Made by a program: the position numbers and the translations under genes
The notes under the pieces: model-generated
The model's database searches: none
What the model saw: only the letters and a program-made list of their open reading frames with translations
Told to the model about the DNA's origin: nothing
Source of the DNA: Bacteroidetes bacterium GWF2_49_14
Lineage (GTDB): Bacteria; Bacteroidota; Bacteroidia; Bacteroidales; UBA12481
DNA: 34,886 nucleotides
NCBI GenBank assembly: GCA_001769295.1
Contig: MEOR01000063.1
Coordinates: 1 to 34,886, forward strand
Direction: 5' to 3'
Shown: piece after piece, positions 1 to 8,806 of the stretch
Layout: the number at the start of each line of letters is the position of its first letter
Numbering within the stretch: position 1 is the first letter of the stretch

Positions 1-37
1 TAAAAGGGATGTGCTCTACCAACTGAGCTACTGAATC
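1..37 (-). tRNA. tRNA-Lys(TTT), 3' part cut off by the window edge
   Basis: On the minus strand a 7-nt acceptor strand (GATTCAG) is followed by TA, a D-arm GCTC-AGTTGGTA-GAGC, and the 5' half of an anticodon arm reading CATCC then CTTTTA. With U33 in place the anticodon is TTT, read as lysine. The variable loop, T-arm and 3' acceptor lie outside the window, so acceptor pairing cannot be checked. A strong Bacteroidota promoter lies just upstream. Confidence 0.85.
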
Positions 38-58
38 GACCGTTCAAAAAACGTGCGG

Positions 59-90
59 CAAAGATAGAATTTCAATCCAAAACCACCAAA
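59..90 (-). promoter_or_regulatory. Promoter of tRNA-Lys
   Basis: The minus strand reads TTTG (90-87), a 20-nt spacer, then TATCTTTG (66-59). This fits the Bacteroidota -33/-7 consensus TTTG...TAnnTTTG exactly. Transcription would start near 54, about 17 nt before the tRNA. The same TATCTTTG box with near-identical spacing precedes eno. Confidence 0.7.
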
Positions 91-119
91 TAAATTTTTA
101 AGAATTCTGGCATAAAATA

Positions 120-232
120 GAAAGGCCCTCGTTGGGAGAGGGCCTTTCAGAAACCTAAACCTAAAACTAAACCTATGAAAAAGTACCTCAGGCAGTTGGG
201 CTGCCCGGTAAAAACCTTGTCCCCCAAGGTTT
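120..232 (+). ncRNA. Cluster of three perfect hairpins, possible structured RNA or terminators
   Basis: Three perfect hairpins lie in about 110 nt: an 11-bp stem GAAAGGCCCTC/GAGGGCCTTTC (120-130/138-148), a 5-bp stem GGCAG/CTGCC (191-195/201-205) and an 8-bp stem AAACCTTG/CAAGGTTT (212-219/225-232). Between the first and second lies a CCTAAA-rich single-stranded tract (AAACCTAAACCTAAAACTAA) that runs into an ATG. The third hairpin on the minus strand is followed by TTTTT and may simply end clpC transcripts. Strand and function are not certain; a small RNA or a leader is possible. Confidence 0.35.
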
Positions 233-246
233 ATTACTTATATTAA
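175..246 (+). CDS. Possible 23-residue micro-ORF in the hairpin cluster
   Basis: ATG to TAA gives a 23-residue peptide starting MKKYLRQLGC and ending VYYLY. It is too short for the ORF track. It begins directly after the CCTAAA-rich tract, and two perfect hairpins lie inside it. The lysine-rich start is what many Bacteroidota genes have, but no downstream gene on the plus strand could be controlled by it because clpC converges on it. I do not recognise the peptide. Coding status is unproven; comparison of codon positions in relatives would decide. Confidence 0.25.
   Translation: MKKYLRQLGCPVKTLSPKVYYLY
212..232 (-). terminator. Likely terminator of clpC
   Basis: On the minus strand, an 8-bp perfect stem (AAACCTTG, GGGGA loop, CAAGGTTT) is followed by TTTTTACC, 84 nt beyond the clpC stop. 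This is the most terminator-like of the three hairpins for clpC; the 11-bp hairpin at 120-148 could act as a second stop and is followed on that strand by CTATTTTA. Confidence 0.5.
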
Positions 247-315
247 ACAAACAAACTGTATACCATATTGTTTATCGATATAATTAAAAAGCACCCATTA
301 ACAGTAAATTAACAA

Positions 316-2820
316 TTATTCTGTTTTGGCATGGCTGACCTTGATGGTGATTTCTTCTTTCTTCTTATCGAAGCCAATCACAAGAGTGTCGCCCTCACCG
401 GCTTTTGACTCAATTATCTGCTCTGCAAGAGGATCCTCAAGATACTTTTGGATCGATCTTTTTAACGGCCGGGCACCGAACTTAAGATCATATCCCTTCT
501 CTGCCAAATAGTCTTTTGCCGGCTGAACCATTTTAACCAGGAAGCCCAAACGCTTCATCCGGTCAAACAATCCCTGCAGTTCAATGTCGATGATCTTGTT
601 GAGGTCTTCCTTAGTCAGGTTGTTGAATATCACCACATCATCGATCCGGTTCAGAAACTCAGGTGCAAAGGCCTTGTTCAGGGCTTTCTGGATCACTTCT
701 TTCTGGTAATCCCCGCTGTTTTCTTCCGGAGTCCTGATGTTAAATCCCATGCTCTGACCGAAATCCTTCAATTGGCGGGTTCCGATGTTGGAGGTCATGA
801 TAACAATGGAATTCTTGAAATCGACCCGCCTGCCCAGGCTGTCGGTTAACTGTCCGTCATCCAGCACCTGCAGCAGGATGTTGAAAATATCGGGATGAGC
901 CTTTTCAATTTCATCCAGCAGCACAACGGAATACGGTCTTCTGCGGATCTTTTCGGTTAGCTGGCCGCCCTCTTCATAGCCCACATATCCGGGAGGGGCT
1001 CCAACCAGCCTGGAAACCGAGAATTTTTCCATGTATTCGCTCATATCAACGCGAATCAGGGCATCATTGGAGTCAAACAAAGTGTTGGCCAAAACCTTGG
1101 CCAGCTGAGTTTTACCTACACCTGTCGGGCCAAGAAAAATAAAGCTTCCGATCGGTTTGTTAGGATCTTTAAGCCCTGCACGGTTACGCTGGATCGCCTT
1201 CACAATCTTGTGAATGGCATCATCCTGACCAATTACTTTCTGCCTGAGTTCATGCTCCATGTTCATCAGCCGGGCGCCTTCGGCCTGTGCGATCCGCTGC
1301 ACAGGGACTCCTGTCATCATGGCTACCACTTCCTCAACATTGGGTTCGTCAACGGTCTGGCGATTTTCCATGAGCTGCTTTTCCCATAAGTCTTTTTCTT
1401 TCTCAAGATCAACCAGCAGTTGCTTTTCGCGGTCACGGTGCCGTGCGGCTTTTTCGAAGTCCTGACTCTTGACGGCCTCTATCTTGGTTTTGCGGGTTTC
1501 CTCAATTTCGGTCTCCAGCCGCAAAATCCGGTCAGGTACCGATATGTTCGAAATATGGACCCGGGATCCGGATTCATCCAGGGCATCGATCGCCTTGTCG
1601 GGCAGATGCCGGTCGCTTATGTACCGCTGTGTCAGATAAACACATGCTTTCAGCGCTGTATCTGTATATAATACATGATGATGCTCTTCATATCTTTCTT
1701 TGATATTGTGCAGAATCTGCAGAGTCTCCTCAGGGGAGGTCGCCTCTACCAAAACTTTTTGGAACCGGCGTTCCAGTGCACCGTCTTTTTCGATATGCTG
1801 TCTGTATTCATCAAGGGTGGTGGCCCCGATACACTGTATCTCGCCGCGAGCCAGTGCCGGTTTCAGCATGTTGGCAGCATCCAGTGATCCCGTAGCACCG
1901 CCGGCTCCGACAATGGTGTGAATTTCATCGATGAAGAGAATGACGTTGCTCGTTTTGGCCAGCTCATTCAGGATAGCTTTCATCCTTTCCTCAAATTGAC
2001 CCCGATATTTGGTTCCGGCTACAATGGACGCCATGTCAAGGGCGACAACCCGCTTGCCAAACAGGACCCGCGAAACCTTCCGTTCAATGATCCTGAGTGC
2101 AAGTCCCTCAGCAATAGCCGATTTACCAACCCCTGGTTCGCCGATCAAAACCGGATTGTTTTTCTTTCTCCGGCTGAGTATCTGAGCGATCCTCTGTATT
2201 TCGATCTCACGTCCGATGATCGGATCGAGACGCCCTTCTTCAGCGGCCCGGGTAATATCGATGCCAAAATTGTCAAGAACAGGAGTGTCCGATGTGGGTT
2301 TGGCAGCTCGCCCTGAACTCTTTGCCGGGTCAGACGGAGAGTCCGTTTCTTCGTCTTCATCATGATAATCTGCTTTCGATATCGGCGGATCATTCTTGAT
2401 GGGCTGCTTGACCAGGCTGTAATTAACATTCATGTCTTCCAGGATCTGAGTAACCATGCAGGTTTCATCCTTGAGAATAGCGAGCAGCAGGTGAAGGGTA
2501 CTGACTTTAAGAGGCTGACTTTCACGGGCCTCGAAGTAGGCAAGCTTGAGGATCCGCTCTGCAGGCTTCAATAATGGGATATCCTTGAGGGTGGATAAAC
2601 GGTCAGGATTTTTTACACGTATTCTGCTTTCAATCTGCCGTTTAACCTCGGGCAGGTCAACGCCAAGATTTACCAGGGCATCAATGGCCTCACTTTCACC
2701 TTCACGGAGGATTCCGAGAAAGAAATGCTCGGGTCCAATATAATCGTTACCCAGCCTTATCGCCTCTTCCTGACTGAACAACAAAACGTCCTGTATCTGT
2801 TTTGGAAAATTTGATTCCAT
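316..2820 (-). CDS. clpC: ATP-dependent Clp protease ATP-binding subunit ClpC
   Basis: Hexameric AAA+ unfoldase that feeds substrates to ClpP in the cytoplasm. The 834-residue protein has the double Clp_N repeat (about 1-140), a charged Asp/Glu/Ser-rich linker (about 150-180), a first AAA+ module with Walker A GEPGVGKS (about 227-234) and Walker B ILFIDEIH, a UVR/middle segment ([16 protein letters not shown]) typical of ClpC rather than ClpA, and a second AAA+ module with GPTGVGKTQ. The ClpP-docking loop is at the expected place as MGF (VGF in Bacillus ClpC). The ORF is open 16 codons further upstream (2868), but family members begin at the equivalent of [10 protein letters not shown], so I place the start at 2820. 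No Shine-Dalgarno is visible. It is divergent from gyrA. Confidence 0.93.
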   Translation of the reverse strand: MESNFPKQIQDVLLFSQEEAIRLGNDYIGPEHFFLGILREGESEAIDALVNLGVDLPEVKRQIESRIRVKNPDRLSTLKDIPLLKPAERILKLAYFEARESQPLKVSTLHLLLAILKDETCMVTQILEDMNVNYSLVKQPIKNDPPISKADYHDEDEETDSPSDPAKSSGRAAKPTSDTPVLDNFGIDITRAAEEGRLDPIIGREIEIQRIAQILSRRKKNNPVLIGEPGVGKSAIAEGLALRIIERKVSRVLFGKRVVALDMASIVAGTKYRGQFEERMKAILNELAKTSNVILFIDEIHTIVGAGGATGSLDAANMLKPALARGEIQCIGATTLDEYRQHIEKDGALERRFQKVLVEATSPEETLQILHNIKERYEEHHHVLYTDTALKACVYLTQRYISDRHLPDKAIDALDESGSRVHISNISVPDRILRLETEIEETRKTKIEAVKSQDFEKAARHRDREKQLLVDLEKEKDLWEKQLMENRQTVDEPNVEEVVAMMTGVPVQRIAQAEGARLMNMEHELRQKVIGQDDAIHKIVKAIQRNRAGLKDPNKPIGSFIFLGPTGVGKTQLAKVLANTLFDSNDALIRVDMSEYMEKFSVSRLVGAPPGYVGYEEGGQLTEKIRRRPYSVVLLDEIEKAHPDIFNILLQVLDDGQLTDSLGRRVDFKNSIVIMTSNIGTRQLKDFGQSMGFNIRTPEENSGDYQKEVIQKALNKAFAPEFLNRIDDVVIFNNLTKEDLNKIIDIELQGLFDRMKRLGFLVKMVQPAKDYLAEKGYDLKFGARPLKRSIQKYLEDPLAEQIIESKAGEGDTLVIGFDKKKEEITIKVSHAKTE

Positions 2821-3055
2821 GTTTCTTACATTTATTTTGGGTTTTTCCTGACAATCTTTGCCTGACATTCTGACAAAACAGATCTATCAAGTCATCTGCT
2901 TATCTTCCTTCTGCGTTCGTTATCAGGGTTTTCCCAGCTTCATTAAAGTTATAATTTTTCCCACCCTCTGAGAATACAAATAGCGAGCCAATTATTAACA
3001 ATAACACTGTTTGAAATATATGGTTTACATCATAACCCGGTGTGGAAAAAAGTGG

Positions 3056-3063
3056 TATTTTTG
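3056..3063 (+). promoter_or_regulatory. Candidate -7 box of gyrA
   Basis: TATTTTTG matches TAnnTTTG and would start transcription about 50 nt before the gyrA ATG. No good -33 TTTG is found at 19-20 nt, so support comes from the -7 box only. It lies in the 297-bp clpC/gyrA divergent gap, where I find no clear promoter for clpC. Confidence 0.4.
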
Positions 3064-3117
3064 TCGATCTTTATGAATTAGGTTTTTATCATCTATCTTT
3101 CTTATTTATAATATTTT

Positions 3118-5637
3118 ATGTTAGAAGGCGAAAGGATTGTCCGCATCAATATCGATGAAGAGATGAAATCATCCTATATCGATTATTCGATGTCGGTTAT
3201 TGTAGCAAGGGCGTTGCCGGATGTAAGGGACGGCCTGAAACCTGTCCATCGCAGGGTGCTTTTTGGAATGAATGAACTCGGGGTAGGTGCAAACCGCCCG
3301 TATAAGAAATCTGCACGAATCGTCGGGGAAGTTCTTGGTAAGTACCATCCGCATGGCGACAGCAGTGTATACATGGCCATGGTCCGGATGGCACAGAACT
3401 GGTCCATGCGCTATCCGCTGATTGAAGGGCAGGGTAACTTTGGCTCGATAGACGGCGACAGCCCGGCTGCCATGAGGTACACAGAAGCCCGCCTCCAAAA
3501 GCTTGCAGAAGAAACAATGTCGGATATCGACAAGGGTACCGTTGATTTCCAATTAAACTTTGACGATTCACTCGAGGAACCTACCGTTCTTCCAACCCGC
3601 ATACCCAACCTTCTTGTTAACGGCTCTTCAGGCATTGCAGTCGGTATGGCTACCAATATGCCACCGCACAACCTGACGGAATCTGTAAATGCCATCATCG
3701 CTGTTATTGAGAATCCGGAGATTACCATCGAAGGATTGCTGAAATATATAAAGGCTCCCGACTTTCCGACAGGCGGGATTATCTACGGTTACCAGGGTGT
3801 TAAAGAAGCCTTTGAAACAGGCCGCGGACGAATTGTAGTAAGGGGGAAAGCCACCATTGAAACCCTGCCAAATGGCCGGGAAAGGATCATTATTACTGAG
3901 ATTCCTTATATGGTCAACAAGGCTGAAATGATTATCAAGACAGCCGACCTGATCAACGACAAGAAGATTGAGGGAATTTCCAACGTCAACGACGAATCAG
4001 ACCGCACGGGTATGCGAATCGTCTATGACCTTAAAAAGGATGCCATTGCCAACGTGGTTCTCAACAACCTTTATAAATATACCCCGTTACAAACAGCTTT
4101 CTCCGTCAACAATATTGCTTTGGTTCACGGACGGCCCCGGATGCTTAACCTTCGCGACATGATCGATAACTTTATCGCTCACCGCCTCGATGTGGTTACA
4201 CGGCGTACCCGCTATGATCTGGAACAGGCTGAAAAGAAAGCGCATGTCCTTGAAGGACTTCTTATCGCCCTTGACCATCTTGATGCGGTTATTACACTGA
4301 TCCGTAATTCCAAAACACCGGATGAGGCTAAATCGGGTTTGATGGAGAACTTCGGCCTAAGTGAGATCCAATCTAAGGCAATTCTTGAACTGCGCCTGCA
4401 GCGGCTTACCGGCCTCGAACGGGATAAGATCCGCCAGGAATATGATGAGCTCATGGCATTAATCACCTGGTTAAAGCAATTGCTTGAAGATCAGGGATTA
4501 AGAATGAATGTTATCAAGGATGAACTGATTGAGGTCCGTGAAAAGTTTGGCGATGAGCGCCGCACGGAGATCGTCTATGCCTCGGAAGATTTCAACCCTG
4601 AAGATTTTTATGCCGATGATGACATGGTGATTACCATCAGTCATATGGGTTACATCAAGCGCACGCCGCTTACCGAGTTCAGGACACAAACCCGGGGTGG
4701 GGTAGGCTCAAAGGGAAGCACTACCCGTGATGAGGATTTTATTGAACATCTGTATGTTGCATCCATGCACAATACAATTATCCTCTTTACCGAATCCGGA
4801 CGTTGCTTCTGGCTGAAGGTTTATGAAATTCCGGAAGGAACGAGGATTTCCAAAGGAAGGGCAATCCAGAACCTCCTGAATATCGAGCAGGAAGATAAAG
4901 TGAAAGCCTACCTGCGGGTTAAGGACCTGAATGATGAAGAATTCATAAACAATAACTACATCATTCTTTGCACCAAAAAGGGTGTCATCAAAAAAACCCT
5001 GCTTGAAGCTTATTCGAGGCCTCGTCAGAATGGTGTCAACGCCATCACGGTCAAGGAAGGCGATCAGCTGCTTGAGGCCAGAATGACAAGTGGAGGCCAT
5101 GAAATTCTTATGGCAGTCCGATCCGGTAAAGCAATCCGCTTCCATGAAAGCACCGTTCGTGCAGTGGGCAGAACCGCCTCGGGCGTCAGAGGTATCAGCT
5201 TGTCAGGAAAAAACGACGAGGTGGTTGGCATGATTTGCATAGAACAACAAAACGAAGACATTCTTGTGGTTTCTGAAAATGGTTACGGAAAACGGTCAAG
5301 CATTCAGGATTACCGGATTACCAACCGCGGTGGCAAAGGGGTGAAGACCATTAACGTTACGGATAAAACCGGTAACCTGATCGGAATAATGAGTGTAACG
5401 GATGATGATGATCTCATGATCATTAACCGTTCAGGTATCACTATTCGAATGGTTGTCAGTCAGTTAAGAATTCAGGGTCGGGCAACTCAGGGAGTACGTC
5501 TGATTAACCTGCGGGAAAATGACAGCATTGCTTCGGTTGCAAAAGTGGATAACGAGGGGGCTGGGGAGGCCGGGCCGGATTTTTTAGATATGGAAGGCGA
5601 TGATAATGAACAAAATGGACAAATTGACACAGAATAG
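3118..5637 (+). CDS. gyrA: DNA gyrase subunit A
   Basis: Breakage-reunion subunit of DNA gyrase, which introduces negative supercoils with GyrB. The 839-residue protein has the winged-helix/tower core, catalytic tyrosine 121 in AAMRYTE, the quinolone region [12 protein letters not shown] (residues 78-88), and a C-terminal beta-pinwheel carrying a GyrA-box-like NRGGKGV. It ends with an acidic tail ([14 protein letters not shown]). The residue matching E. coli Asp87 is methionine 86, which is not acidic; the Ser83 equivalent is kept. Length is close to the family norm and there is no intein. ParC is the main alternative, but the GyrA box, the pinwheel and the overall length favour GyrA. Confidence 0.95.
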   Translation: MLEGERIVRINIDEEMKSSYIDYSMSVIVARALPDVRDGLKPVHRRVLFGMNELGVGANRPYKKSARIVGEVLGKYHPHGDSSVYMAMVRMAQNWSMRYPLIEGQGNFGSIDGDSPAAMRYTEARLQKLAEETMSDIDKGTVDFQLNFDDSLEEPTVLPTRIPNLLVNGSSGIAVGMATNMPPHNLTESVNAIIAVIENPEITIEGLLKYIKAPDFPTGGIIYGYQGVKEAFETGRGRIVVRGKATIETLPNGRERIIITEIPYMVNKAEMIIKTADLINDKKIEGISNVNDESDRTGMRIVYDLKKDAIANVVLNNLYKYTPLQTAFSVNNIALVHGRPRMLNLRDMIDNFIAHRLDVVTRRTRYDLEQAEKKAHVLEGLLIALDHLDAVITLIRNSKTPDEAKSGLMENFGLSEIQSKAILELRLQRLTGLERDKIRQEYDELMALITWLKQLLEDQGLRMNVIKDELIEVREKFGDERRTEIVYASEDFNPEDFYADDDMVITISHMGYIKRTPLTEFRTQTRGGVGSKGSTTRDEDFIEHLYVASMHNTIILFTESGRCFWLKVYEIPEGTRISKGRAIQNLLNIEQEDKVKAYLRVKDLNDEEFINNNYIILCTKKGVIKKTLLEAYSRPRQNGVNAITVKEGDQLLEARMTSGGHEILMAVRSGKAIRFHESTVRAVGRTASGVRGISLSGKNDEVVGMICIEQQNEDILVVSENGYGKRSSIQDYRITNRGGKGVKTINVTDKTGNLIGIMSVTDDDDLMIINRSGITIRMVVSQLRIQGRATQGVRLINLRENDSIASVAKVDNEGAGEAGPDFLDMEGDDNEQNGQIDTE

Positions 5638-5680
5638 GCTTGGATAATTTGCAACCGTGGTATTAAAATTGATAAACTGT

Positions 5681-5711
5681 TTTCGTGAGCACCTGAATAA
5701 TAATAATTTTG
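5681..5711 (+). promoter_or_regulatory. Candidate promoter of the TPR protein
   Basis: TTTCG (5681-5685, one mismatch to a TTTG-type -33 element), an 18-nt spacer, then TAATTTTG (5704-5711), a full match to TAnnTTTG. Transcription would start about 20 nt before the ATG at 5738, so the TPR gene need not depend on gyrA transcripts. Confidence 0.45.
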
Positions 5712-5737
5712 AAAAAAACTGATTAATTACTCCTGAC

Positions 5738-6898
5738 ATGAAAAAGCTTATTTTCTCACTTGCTTTAATCCTGGGCGTTGGTTCTGCTTTCGCACAGAGC
5801 AACAAGGTCGTTACAGCCTGGAACTTGATGAAGACGGAATACAACGAACTGGATAAGGCAAAAGTTGCAATCGATGAGGCCTCAGTTCACCCAAAAACCT
5901 CGATGGACCCGAAAACCTGGTATTACCGGGGTTTGGTTTACTATAAGCTGTATCAGTCAAAAGATGAGCGGTTTAAGAACCTTGATCCAGATCCTTTGAA
6001 ACAGGCATATCTATCTTTTGCAAAAGCCAAGGAATTTGATGTTACCAACCGTTGGAAAGATGATCTTCTCTTTAATCTGACCCGGGTTGCATCGGATTAT
6101 TTCAATCGCGGCGGTATCGAATTCGAACAAAAGAAATTTGCCCAGTCAGTTGAATCCTTTGAGAATGTTATTACAATTGGAAAACTTCCTTTTATTAATC
6201 TGCTGGATACCGGCGCTGTATATAACGCAGCCTTGGCAGCCGATGAGGCAGGGATGAAAGATAAAGCCCTTGATTATTACAAGAAATCCGCAGAATACAA
6301 TTACGGTGGCCCGGAAGTCTATCATTATATTGCCATCATTCAAATGGCTAAAGGCGACACTGCCGCCGGAATGGCATCCTATGAAGAGGGGATTAAGAAA
6401 TATCCTAACACTTCAGCACAGCTGTATATTGCTGTTATTAACGTATTTCTGGGTAAGAAGGACCTGAATAGTGCGTTTACTTATGTTGAGAAAGCCATTG
6501 AGAAAGATCCTACTAATGTGAGCCTTTGGCAGGTGTATGGCAGTGCCTTGCAGGACAGGGACAGGGACAATGAGGCTATCGATGCATATAAAAAGATGAT
6601 TGAGCTGGAACCCAATAATTTCCTCGGATATTACCAGGTGGGGTCGGTGTATTTTAACCAGGGCGTTGGTGCTAACGATGTAGCCAATGCGATTCCTCTG
6701 AGCGATGAAGCCGGTTATAAGGCTGCCGTGAAGGTTGCAGATGATTACTTTGGCCAGGCTCTGCCATTTTTCGAGAAAGCTTATGAGATAAAGAAAGACG
6801 ACAGTGATCTGCTTACCGGTTTAAAATCCCTGTATTACAGGTTTAAGAACAACGAAAAGGTTCAGGAGATCCAGAAACAGATAGATTCACTGAAATAG
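5738..6898 (+). CDS. Secreted tetratricopeptide-repeat protein
   Basis: The 386-residue protein has a clear signal peptide (MKKLIFSLALILGVGSAFAQ, likely cut after AFA), so it acts in the periplasm or on the outer envelope. The rest is helical with several degenerate TPR units, clearest at about 225-310 (KKDLNSAFTYVEKAIEKDPT, then DNEAIDAYKKMIELEPNN). TPR arrays bind other proteins; no catalytic motif is seen. It lies 100 bp downstream of gyrA with its own likely promoter and ends at a hairpin shared with the convergent toxin gene. A specific partner cannot be named from sequence. Confidence 0.85.
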   Translation: MKKLIFSLALILGVGSAFAQSNKVVTAWNLMKTEYNELDKAKVAIDEASVHPKTSMDPKTWYYRGLVYYKLYQSKDERFKNLDPDPLKQAYLSFAKAKEFDVTNRWKDDLLFNLTRVASDYFNRGGIEFEQKKFAQSVESFENVITIGKLPFINLLDTGAVYNAALAADEAGMKDKALDYYKKSAEYNYGGPEVYHYIAIIQMAKGDTAAGMASYEEGIKKYPNTSAQLYIAVINVFLGKKDLNSAFTYVEKAIEKDPTNVSLWQVYGSALQDRDRDNEAIDAYKKMIELEPNNFLGYYQVGSVYFNQGVGANDVANAIPLSDEAGYKAAVKVADDYFGQALPFFEKAYEIKKDDSDLLTGLKSLYYRFKNNEKVQEIQKQIDSLK

Positions 6899-6907
6899 CA
6901 CAATGGG

Positions 6908-6932
6908 TAAGGGACTGGATAAAGGTCCCTTA
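6908..6932. terminator. Hairpin between the TPR gene and the toxin gene
   Basis: Perfect 8-bp stem TAAGGGAC/GTCCCTTA with a 9-nt loop, 10 nt after the TPR stop and 32 nt beyond the convergent toxin stop. No real T-tract follows on either strand, so termination strength is doubtful. Confidence 0.45.
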
Positions 6933-6964
6933 TACATTAAACATACAATTTAACATAATATTAA

Positions 6965-7228
6965 TTATAGGACAAATAAGCCAATCGCGAAAATGTGAAT
7001 GGATTCCTCATCGAACCGATAAATTACCCGGTCATATTGAGATAGTCGCCTGGACCAGAAACCGCTCAGCTCATATTTCAGTTGTTCGGGTTTTCCCAGA
7101 CCCTCAGCCGGATTGCCGCGCTGCATTTCCTGAAGGATCTGGCATAGGTTCCGATGTAAAACTTTGTCTTTTTTCCGGAGATCCTCATACACGCTCCAGG
7201 TGTTTCCTTCAAAGACGATTGATCGCAT
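6965..7228 (-). CDS. YoeB/Txe-type toxin, C-terminus atypical
   Basis: 87 residues from the start MRSIVFEGNTW; the ORF-track start is 21 codons too long. It has the Txe/YoeB core: EDLRKKDKVLHRNL, NPAEGLGKPEQLK, and LSGFWSRRL with the arginine used by ribosome-dependent mRNA interferases. Family members normally end in a catalytic His-Tyr (CRYHY in E. coli YoeB), whereas this one ends IFAIGLFVL, and the usual EHRLVY is YDRVIY. So the acid and arginine residues are kept and the terminal His/Tyr are missing. Its start lies inside the upstream antitoxin gene (20-nt overlap), the usual arrangement for translational coupling. It may be inactive or a variant. Confidence 0.8.
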   Translation of the reverse strand: MRSIVFEGNTWSVYEDLRKKDKVLHRNLCQILQEMQRGNPAEGLGKPEQLKYELSGFWSRRLSQYDRVIYRFDEESIHIFAIGLFVL

Positions 7229-7481
7229 CGAGCTCTTCTTTGGTTGGTTTATAGCCGCTACCCTGAATATAGGTTTCAAGAGACTCGGCAACCTGCCTCA
7301 TCAACGGCTTATTCCGAAGGACGTATAGGGTTTCCTGGTCGCGATCCCAATCCTCGGCGCTAACCACGATGAAATCCTTGCCAGCTCTGCGTGTAACCCT
7401 GATAGCCCCATGCTCGCTGATGGCTTTGTCAACGAAATCCTTGAGGTTTGCCCTGAATTTATTTACAGTCAGTTCATTCAT
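7209..7481 (-). CDS. YefM/Phd-family antitoxin
   Basis: 90 residues starting MNELTVNKFRANLKDF. The N-terminal part fits the Phd/YefM DNA-binding fold (TVNKFRANLKDFVDKAISEHGAIRVTR, then FIVVSAEDWDRDQETLYVL). The C-terminal part (YIQGSGYKPTKEELDAI) would wrap and block the toxin. The ORF track starts 24 codons earlier, but those codons run through the likely promoter and do not fit the family. It lies directly upstream of, and overlaps, the toxin gene. Such antitoxins usually repress their own operon; no clear operator palindrome was found. Confidence 0.85.
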   Translation of the reverse strand: MNELTVNKFRANLKDFVDKAISEHGAIRVTRRAGKDFIVVSAEDWDRDQETLYVLRNKPLMRQVAESLETYIQGSGYKPTKEELDAINRL

Positions 7482-7498
7482 GGCGATCCATTTTTTTT

Positions 7499-7506
7499 CA
7501 AATGTA
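7499..7506 (-). promoter_or_regulatory. -7 box of the antitoxin/toxin operon
   Basis: The minus strand reads TACATTTG, a full match to TAnnTTTG, 17 nt before the chosen antitoxin start. Only a weak GTTCG lies near the -33 position (22-nt spacer). The box lies inside the longer ORF-track reading frame, which supports the shorter start. Confidence 0.45.
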
Positions 7507-7542
7507 CGGTATTCCGGTACAAGATAATCGAACGTTGACGAT

Positions 7543-8724
7543 TTATTTGACAATCACCAGTACCGGATTGTCTAAATTTGAGAGTTTCTTCAACCTGGAA
7601 AGAATCCCTGACTCTAAAGATGCTAAATCCAACAGACCTTCGCGGGCTGCTGTTCCCAACCTGTCAGCATCAAGGGAAAATATCAGCCCATCAGGAGCAT
7701 AGCCGACAAAATGAAGTTGTGGGTATGAAATTCCAAACACATTTACCTTATCGAGCCTTTGAACCCATGATTGGTTGGTTTTATAATTTACTTTACATAT
7801 ATATCTGTATTGATTGTTTGAGGCATGGCAATAAAAAAAGTCCTCATGGAAACAAAACCAGTCACTTTTATGCGATATTTTTTGCTCTCTGAACAATTCT
7901 GATACCCGAGTAGTACCAGCAATTTGCTTTCTCGACAGACTTCCGATACCCGAAGGAATGAAATTCAGCCTTAAAAATGGCCTTAATTCTGTTGCCGTTA
8001 AAGAGTAAACAGTGTCAGTTAGATAATAGGTAAATAACAGATGCTCATTGAAGTACTGGAAATTATTGGTTTCCCCGAACTCAGGAGTTCCTTTTGTGAT
8101 TAAATGCTGAATTGGATAGGGTATGATTTCACCTCCATTGATCTGGAAAACCTTATAGGGTTTACCAGTATAAGCCGATGAGACAAAAACCTCTATATCA
8201 GGCGAAAGGCTATTCATGAAGTTGATTCCAAAGGGGCTCTCTTTTTTATTAATAAACCTGCCATCTTTACTGAACCGATGTATTCTTACTCCGCCATCGT
8301 TAATCACTAAGTCACCTGAAAAGGGATCTGCGTATAAATTGTTAGCGGCAACAATTTCACCCGGCCCTTTACCTTTTCTGGATTTCCAGATAAGGCCACC
8401 CTTGAGATCAAATAGATAGGCAATTCCTAAAGACCCGTCTTTATCGTCTTTCAGATAAATACGGTCTACAAAAATCTGGGCATAGACGATCCTGGATAGG
8501 AAAAATACAGTGTCAGGTTTTTTAAATGACAGATCCGAAACAGGACGTTTATTACTGACGGGAATAAACTTGACAATCTCAAAATCAAATGGTGGATCCT
8601 TAGCGAGATTGATATTCAATTCGGGAACCTGAGATTCGTTTTGTAGCTTGATTTTAGGGTTGGTACAGCTATGCAGTAAAAAAAAGGAAATAGCTAAGAG
8701 AAAACCTGTACAGGGGGATTTCAT
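7543..8724 (-). CDS. BF3164-like six-bladed beta-propeller lipoprotein
   Basis: 393 residues with a lipoprotein signal peptide ending in the lipobox LLHSC (Cys20), so it should be anchored in the outer or inner membrane. The body is beta-rich with repeated strand-turn units typical of the six-bladed propeller lipoproteins common in Bacteroidota: the IYLKDDKDGSLGIAYLFDLK segment, the RKGKGPGEI segment that marks this family, and INDGGVRIHRFSKDGRFI. The biochemical role of this family is not known to me. It lies 61 bp upstream of the antitoxin on the same strand, but the toxin-antitoxin pair has its own -7 box. Confidence 0.75.
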   Translation of the reverse strand: MKSPCTGFLLAISFFLLHSCTNPKIKLQNESQVPELNINLAKDPPFDFEIVKFIPVSNKRPVSDLSFKKPDTVFFLSRIVYAQIFVDRIYLKDDKDGSLGIAYLFDLKGGLIWKSRKGKGPGEIVAANNLYADPFSGDLVINDGGVRIHRFSKDGRFINKKESPFGINFMNSLSPDIEVFVSSAYTGKPYKVFQINGGEIIPYPIQHLITKGTPEFGETNNFQYFNEHLLFTYYLTDTVYSLTATELRPFLRLNFIPSGIGSLSRKQIAGTTRVSELFREQKISHKSDWFCFHEDFFYCHASNNQYRYICKVNYKTNQSWVQRLDKVNVFGISYPQLHFVGYAPDGLIFSLDADRLGTAAREGLLDLASLESGILSRLKKLSNLDNPVLVIVK

Positions 8725-8806
8725 AGCAGTGTAGAATTTGGTTAAAACTCAAATGACCAAGGTTTAAGAAAAAAACGATGCTCAATGAGTTTTATTTTCC
8801 CAAGGT

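Noticed and set aside
1918-2316. 132-codon plus-strand ORF inside clpC
   Set aside because: Antisense shadow of a highly conserved gene with no recognisable domain.
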